DNA of 48,017 nucleotides, from NCBI GenBank assembly GCA_016298185.1, contig JAEDDA010000006.1:1-48017 (forward strand). The letters are read 5' to 3'. The notes beneath the pieces were generated by a model. That model searched no databases. It was not told where the DNA came from and worked only from the letters and a program-made list of their open reading frames with translations. Position 1 is the stretch's first letter; the number at the start of each line of letters is the position of its first letter. This stretch comes from Bacilli bacterium. GTDB lineage: Bacteria > Bacillota_I > Bacilli_A > RFN20 > CAG-826. Positions 44,920 through 48,017 of this stretch are shown piece by piece. The position numbers were made by a program, and so were the translations under genes.

Positions 44920-45645
44920 ATGAATAAATACCAAATTCTCAAAGATATCATTAACGAATCAAGTTCTATAGTCGTATTTACAGGCGCTGGCATATCCACA
45001 CCTAGCGGTATTCCAGATTTCCGTAGTGCAGATGGAATATATAATCAAAAGGCAAAGGTAAATTATCGACCCGAGGAAATCATTTCTCACTCTTTCTTCG
45101 TGGAACATCCTGATATGTTTTTTGAATTCTACAAAGAGAAGATGTGTTATCCAAACGCTAAGCCAAATGCAGCGCATAAATATTTCGCTGATTTAGAGAA
45201 AAAAGGAAAGAATGTCACTGTTGTAACTCAGAACATTGATGGTTTGCATCAAGCTGCTGGTTCAAATAGGGTGTATGAACTACACGGTTCTATTCATAGA
45301 AACTACTGCGAAAGATGTGGAAGATTATTTGGACTTCAATATGTTCTTAACGCTGATGAAGTTCCAAAGTGCGATAAGTGTAAAGGAACGATTAAACCAG
45401 ATGTCGTTTTATATGAAGAACCATTAGATGAGAACACAATTCAATTAGCTATCTCCGCGATTATGACTTGTGATACATTAATTATTGTAGGTACTTCATT
45501 AACCGTGTACCCCGCCGCAGGATTTATTAGATACTTCCGTGGTAAAAACCTTGTTGTTATAAACAAACAAGAAACAAATTATGACAATATGTGTGACCTT
45601 GTCTTCAATGAAGACATCATTAAAGTGATAGAAAACATTAAGTAA
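44920..45645 (+). CDS. cobB: NAD-dependent protein deacylase (sirtuin)
   Basis: 241 residues, the usual bacterial length. GAGIS (22-26) and PDFRS bind NAD. TQNIDGLH precedes the catalytic His122 (ELHGS). Four cysteines C130, C133, C151 and C154 bind zinc. It removes acetyl or other acyl groups from lysine; the preferred acyl group cannot be told from sequence. ATG at 44920 is used in place of an in-frame start at 44851 because it opens the domain directly. It ends 1 nt before the HAD gene. Confidence 0.93.
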   Translation: MNKYQILKDIINESSSIVVFTGAGISTPSGIPDFRSADGIYNQKAKVNYRPEEIISHSFFVEHPDMFFEFYKEKMCYPNAKPNAAHKYFADLEKKGKNVTVVTQNIDGLHQAAGSNRVYELHGSIHRNYCERCGRLFGLQYVLNADEVPKCDKCKGTIKPDVVLYEEPLDENTIQLAISAIMTCDTLIIVGTSLTVYPAAGFIRYFRGKNLVVINKQETNYDNMCDLVFNEDIIKVIENIK

Positions 45646-45646
45646 T

Positions 45647-46303
45647 ATGAAAAAAGTAATTATATTTGATTTAGATGGCACTCTTATAGACACGCTTTCG
45701 GATTTGCAAAAAGCCGTTAATTTTGCTTTATCTCATTTTGACTATCCATTAAGAAGTCTTGAACAAGTGAGAAAAGATATCGGTAACGGTGTTGCCAAAC
45801 TAATGGAAAGATCTACACCTGATGGTTTGAATAATCCGAATTATCAAGAAGCTTTAAAAATATTCAAAGAATATTATAGTAAAAACTACAATGTATTCAC
45901 TCATGCTTACGAAGGAATGCTTGATGTAGTTAAGGAATTAAAGAAAGATGGTTTCATTGTAACTGTCGCAACCAACAAAATCATTGATGTCGCAAAAGAA
46001 TTATTAGAAATCCACTATCCTGGACAATTTGATTTTATTCAAGGTGATGCAGTTGGAGTTCATAAAAAACCACATCCAGATATGATTAATAATATTATTC
46101 GTCATTATAAAGCGTCAAAAGACGATGTCTTATATATTGGTGATACCAATGTTGATGAAGAAACTGCTCGTAATGGGGAGGTTGACTATGCTTTAGTGAC
46201 ATATGGGTATCGCACAATAGAAGAAATAAAAAATTCGTGTGTTACCACGAACCTCATTGATACTCCTAACGAACTATTAAAATATATCAGAAGAAATATT
46301 TAA
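45647..46303 (+). CDS. gph: HAD phosphatase (phosphoglycolate phosphatase-like)
   Basis: 218 residues. It has the HAD motif DLDGTLIDT (nucleophile D8, acid D10), a helical cap (about 17-80), motif II in VATNK, and motif III/IV K and GDTNVDEETA. The closest likeness is Gph-type phosphatase, but pyrophosphatase PpaX and others look the same at this level. The gene begins 1 nt behind the sirtuin stop, so it is co-transcribed. Its 3' end overlaps the CarD gene by 17 bp in the opposite direction. Confidence 0.85.
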   Translation: MKKVIIFDLDGTLIDTLSDLQKAVNFALSHFDYPLRSLEQVRKDIGNGVAKLMERSTPDGLNNPNYQEALKIFKEYYSKNYNVFTHAYEGMLDVVKELKKDGFIVTVATNKIIDVAKELLEIHYPGQFDFIQGDAVGVHKKPHPDMINNIIRHYKASKDDVLYIGDTNVDEETARNGEVDYALVTYGYRTIEEIKNSCVTTNLIDTPNELLKYIRRNI

Positions 46304-46778
46304 GTTTATCAAAGATAAATTCTTCAATTTGATCGCGATCTTTACCGTATGTAATTGCAAATTCATCTAATAGATTGTTGCTAGCAAAAGATAACATATC
46401 AATATCTAAAGCGCCGTATTTAATAGAACCATCATTAGATGTCTTAAAGAAGAATAGTTGTTTGAACAAATAAGCTGCATCCTTAATATCTCCGGATAGA
46501 AGTCTTTTTTTAATCCCATCTCTTCTTTGCTTGGTATTCGGATTAAATTCTAATGGGATAGATTTAATGTAATTAACTAATTCATCAGCTTCTTTTTTAT
46601 TCATCAAAAAACGAATAATTTGATCTGCGCGTTCAACTGGCACATAAATATTTTCGCCACTACCGCGAACAGTTTTAACGATGTAGTAGTCTTTATCTGC
46701 CATATTGGTACTGCCAACAACAACGGCTAGACCATCTCTACAATGTATGACTTGTTGTCCAATTTGATAATTATTCAT
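46287..46778 (-). CDS. CarD-family transcriptional regulator
   Basis: 163 residues. The N-terminal CarD/TRCF-type RNA-polymerase-interacting domain (QIGQQVIHCRDGLAVVVGS through IYVPVERADQIIR, about 4-58) is followed by a helical DNA-binding end (QRRDGIKKRLLSGDIKDAAYLFKQLF). It would bind the beta subunit and tune promoter opening, often at rRNA promoters or under stress. ATG at 46778 is preferred over TTG at 46784. There is no Shine-Dalgarno, and a GATAAT box ends 8 nt before ATG, giving a likely leaderless mRNA. Confidence 0.85.
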   Translation of the reverse strand: MNNYQIGQQVIHCRDGLAVVVGSTNMADKDYYIVKTVRGSGENIYVPVERADQIIRFLMNKKEADELVNYIKSIPLEFNPNTKQRRDGIKKRLLSGDIKDAAYLFKQLFFFKTSNDGSIKYGALDIDMLSFASNNLLDEFAITYGKDRDQIEEFIFDKLKYFF

Positions 46779-46786
46779 ACGCAAGT

Positions 46787-46815
46787 ATTATCTCATTTTT
46801 TTGCCTATTTTGTAA
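46787..46815 (-). promoter_or_regulatory. Promoter of the CarD-like gene
   Basis: Minus strand TTACAA (46815-46810), 17 nt, GATAAT (46792-46787), 8 nt before ATG. Confidence 0.45.
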
Positions 46816-46834
46816 GTCAAAATAGATATTTAGA

Positions 46835-47968
46835 CTAGTTTTCAGATTTTTCTTCAATAGATTTCATAGCGAATTTTTCCTTAAGAAATCTTCTTGGAGA
46901 ATAGGCAGATAAGAAATATTTGCCGAGTTTTTTGAATGTTTCTCGGGCTTTTATTCTCTGCTGAGGAGTGTATTCATCCCATTTCTTTTTTCCGTTAAGA
47001 ATTAAACGTCCGCTCTTAAGCAAAAGGTCATAAACGTTCTTAGAATCACCCATCATTTCAAAGATAACATGTACAGCAATTCTCTTATCTTCATCATCGA
47101 CTTCTTTAAGCCAACTCATTAAAGCTTCTTCATATTTTTTAGACATGAAACTTCGATCTTTTGCGTAAGCGAAATCGACATTTCTAAAATCAATCATCCA
47201 TCTAAATGGATCGTGTCCGCCTAATAAGATACCAGTAGAATAAACAATCTTCGCATTCTCGACATTGTTATAGATAACACCAATCATATCGTTTGATGTT
47301 AAGAATTTGGCCACCATTGGTTTTAACAATTCGTAGTTTGGATGTTCTTTAATCGTGGCTTTAAAACCAGGGCCATCATATGAGTAACATTTGATTAATC
47401 TGGTATAAAGTTTTTTGTACATATTTAAACAAGCATAGATTGCGAGGTTGCCACCTTTACTATGCCCGCCAACATAAAAGTTGCCTTGAAATAATTTTGT
47501 TACCATCTTTATATATTTAACCGCATCTTCTTGACCAGGAATTGTATCACGATAAGCAATATATAAATCTTCTCTCCAACCCACCATCGTGATATCTGTT
47601 CCGCGGAAAGAAATAAAACCGATATTGTGTGGCAACAAAAAAGTGCAGGCATAAAATTGTTTGTTTTTTGAAGCATCAAAATCCGCTTTTGGGTAACCAA
47701 CTTGAACATTTCTAAAACGCTTACAATTAACGCAAACTTTTAAAAGTTTTTCATTATTTTTTGCGTCAACACTTCCATAATAAAAATCTTCATTATCGAT
47801 TTGAGGAGTTCCCTTAATTGTTTTGAGTTTTATAAAACCTGATTCAGGAGTTACGAGATGGTAATTAACATATGAAAGTTGAGACAAAATAAGGCCATCA
47901 ATATCATTGAACGGCAATTCGCTAAATGATTTATTGCCAAATTGTTTAACGTAAGAGATTAGATTCAT
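46835..47968 (-). CDS. DUF2974-type lipase-like protein
   Basis: 377 residues. GFISFRGTD (about 117-125) followed by YVGGHSKGGNLAIYAC (nucleophile S170) is the lipase-like core of the DUF2974/Mbeg1 group in Gram-positive bacteria. Possible acid/base residues lie in YDGPGF and GHDPFRW. There is no signal peptide or membrane helix, so it acts inside the cell; the substrate is unknown. The C-terminal ~80 residues are helical and basic. It starts with no Shine-Dalgarno, with GATAAT 6 nt upstream (leaderless). It is downstream of nothing visible; the window edge is 49 bp away. Confidence 0.85.
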   Translation of the reverse strand: MNLISYVKQFGNKSFSELPFNDIDGLILSQLSYVNYHLVTPESGFIKLKTIKGTPQIDNEDFYYGSVDAKNNEKLLKVCVNCKRFRNVQVGYPKADFDASKNKQFYACTFLLPHNIGFISFRGTDITMVGWREDLYIAYRDTIPGQEDAVKYIKMVTKLFQGNFYVGGHSKGGNLAIYACLNMYKKLYTRLIKCYSYDGPGFKATIKEHPNYELLKPMVAKFLTSNDMIGVIYNNVENAKIVYSTGILLGGHDPFRWMIDFRNVDFAYAKDRSFMSKKYEEALMSWLKEVDDEDKRIAVHVIFEMMGDSKNVYDLLLKSGRLILNGKKKWDEYTPQQRIKARETFKKLGKYFLSAYSPRRFLKEKFAMKSIEEKSEN

Positions 47969-48017
47969 ACAACTATTATCTTATAAATTTTTATAAAAAG
48001 ATACGACAAAAAGAAGC

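Noticed and set aside
1..48017. CRISPR array, prophage, rRNA genes or toxin-antitoxin pair.
   Set aside because: No regularly spaced repeats, phage genes, rRNA sequence or paired small genes were seen on either strand.
1..48017. Mycoplasma-type code (TGA read as Trp).
   Set aside because: All large genes are intact and conserved Trp positions are TGG under the standard code; no in-frame TGA was needed.

Overview
The window looks like a chromosome segment of a low-GC, Gram-positive-type bacterium (Bacillota). The best guess is an uncultured gut lineage near the Erysipelotrichales, RF39 or Acholeplasma side of the Bacilli. Grounds: the nusG, rplKAJL, rpoBC and rpsL-rpsG-fusA-tuf blocks, ybxB-type rsmC between rplL and rpoB, ECF-type folate uptake, KtrAB potassium transport, a CarD-family regulator, and many lipoproteins with short cysteine lipoboxes. 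Stops are read with the standard code. The genus cannot be named from sequence reading alone.

Layout. 1-206: the cut end of an IS1182-like element on the minus strand. 215-967: a small unknown gene and tRNA-Lys(CUU). 967-4396: two lipoproteins, a ComEC-like metallo-beta-lactamase and a multi-domain Ig-like protein. 4506-6351: a complete IS1182-like element. 6370-14914: a six-gene minus-strand operon (ABC ATPase, two permeases, two solute-binding lipoproteins, a staphylococcal-nuclease-like lipoprotein). 15050-20673: an RDD membrane protein and the str operon. 20878-24185: two paralogous M6-type metalloprotease lipoproteins. 24306-25337: an alpha/beta hydrolase on the plus strand. 25382-35739: rpoC, rpoB, rsmC, rplL, rplJ, rplA, rplK with an L10 leader. 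36019-38145: ktrB-ktrA on the plus strand. 38201-39191: nusG, secE and a short rpmG. 39292-44776: an operon of an O-antigen-ligase-like protein, smpB, folC, folT and two membrane proteins. 44920-46303: sirtuin and HAD phosphatase. 46287-47968: CarD-like regulator and DUF2974-type lipase-like protein.

The most interesting unit is 6370-14914. A surface nuclease, two substrate-binding lipoproteins and a carbohydrate-type ABC transporter lie in one operon. Its ATPase carries an approximately 90-residue coiled-coil insertion, and the promoter has a palindrome over its -35 box. The layout resembles the nuclease/ABC cluster of mycoplasmas (MG186-MG189 region of M. genitalium) and suggests scavenging of nucleic-acid breakdown products. 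A ComEC-like lipoprotein lies nearby.

Three other points stand out. The two diverged IS copies keep a two-hairpin leader whose stems differ by compensatory changes. At least eight genes have a -10 box only 6-11 nt from ATG and no Shine-Dalgarno, which predicts leaderless mRNAs. The usual transcription/translation supercluster is broken by ktrAB and by the protease/hydrolase block. The longest stretch without a gene is 35740-36018, which holds the rplK leader and the ktrB promoter.
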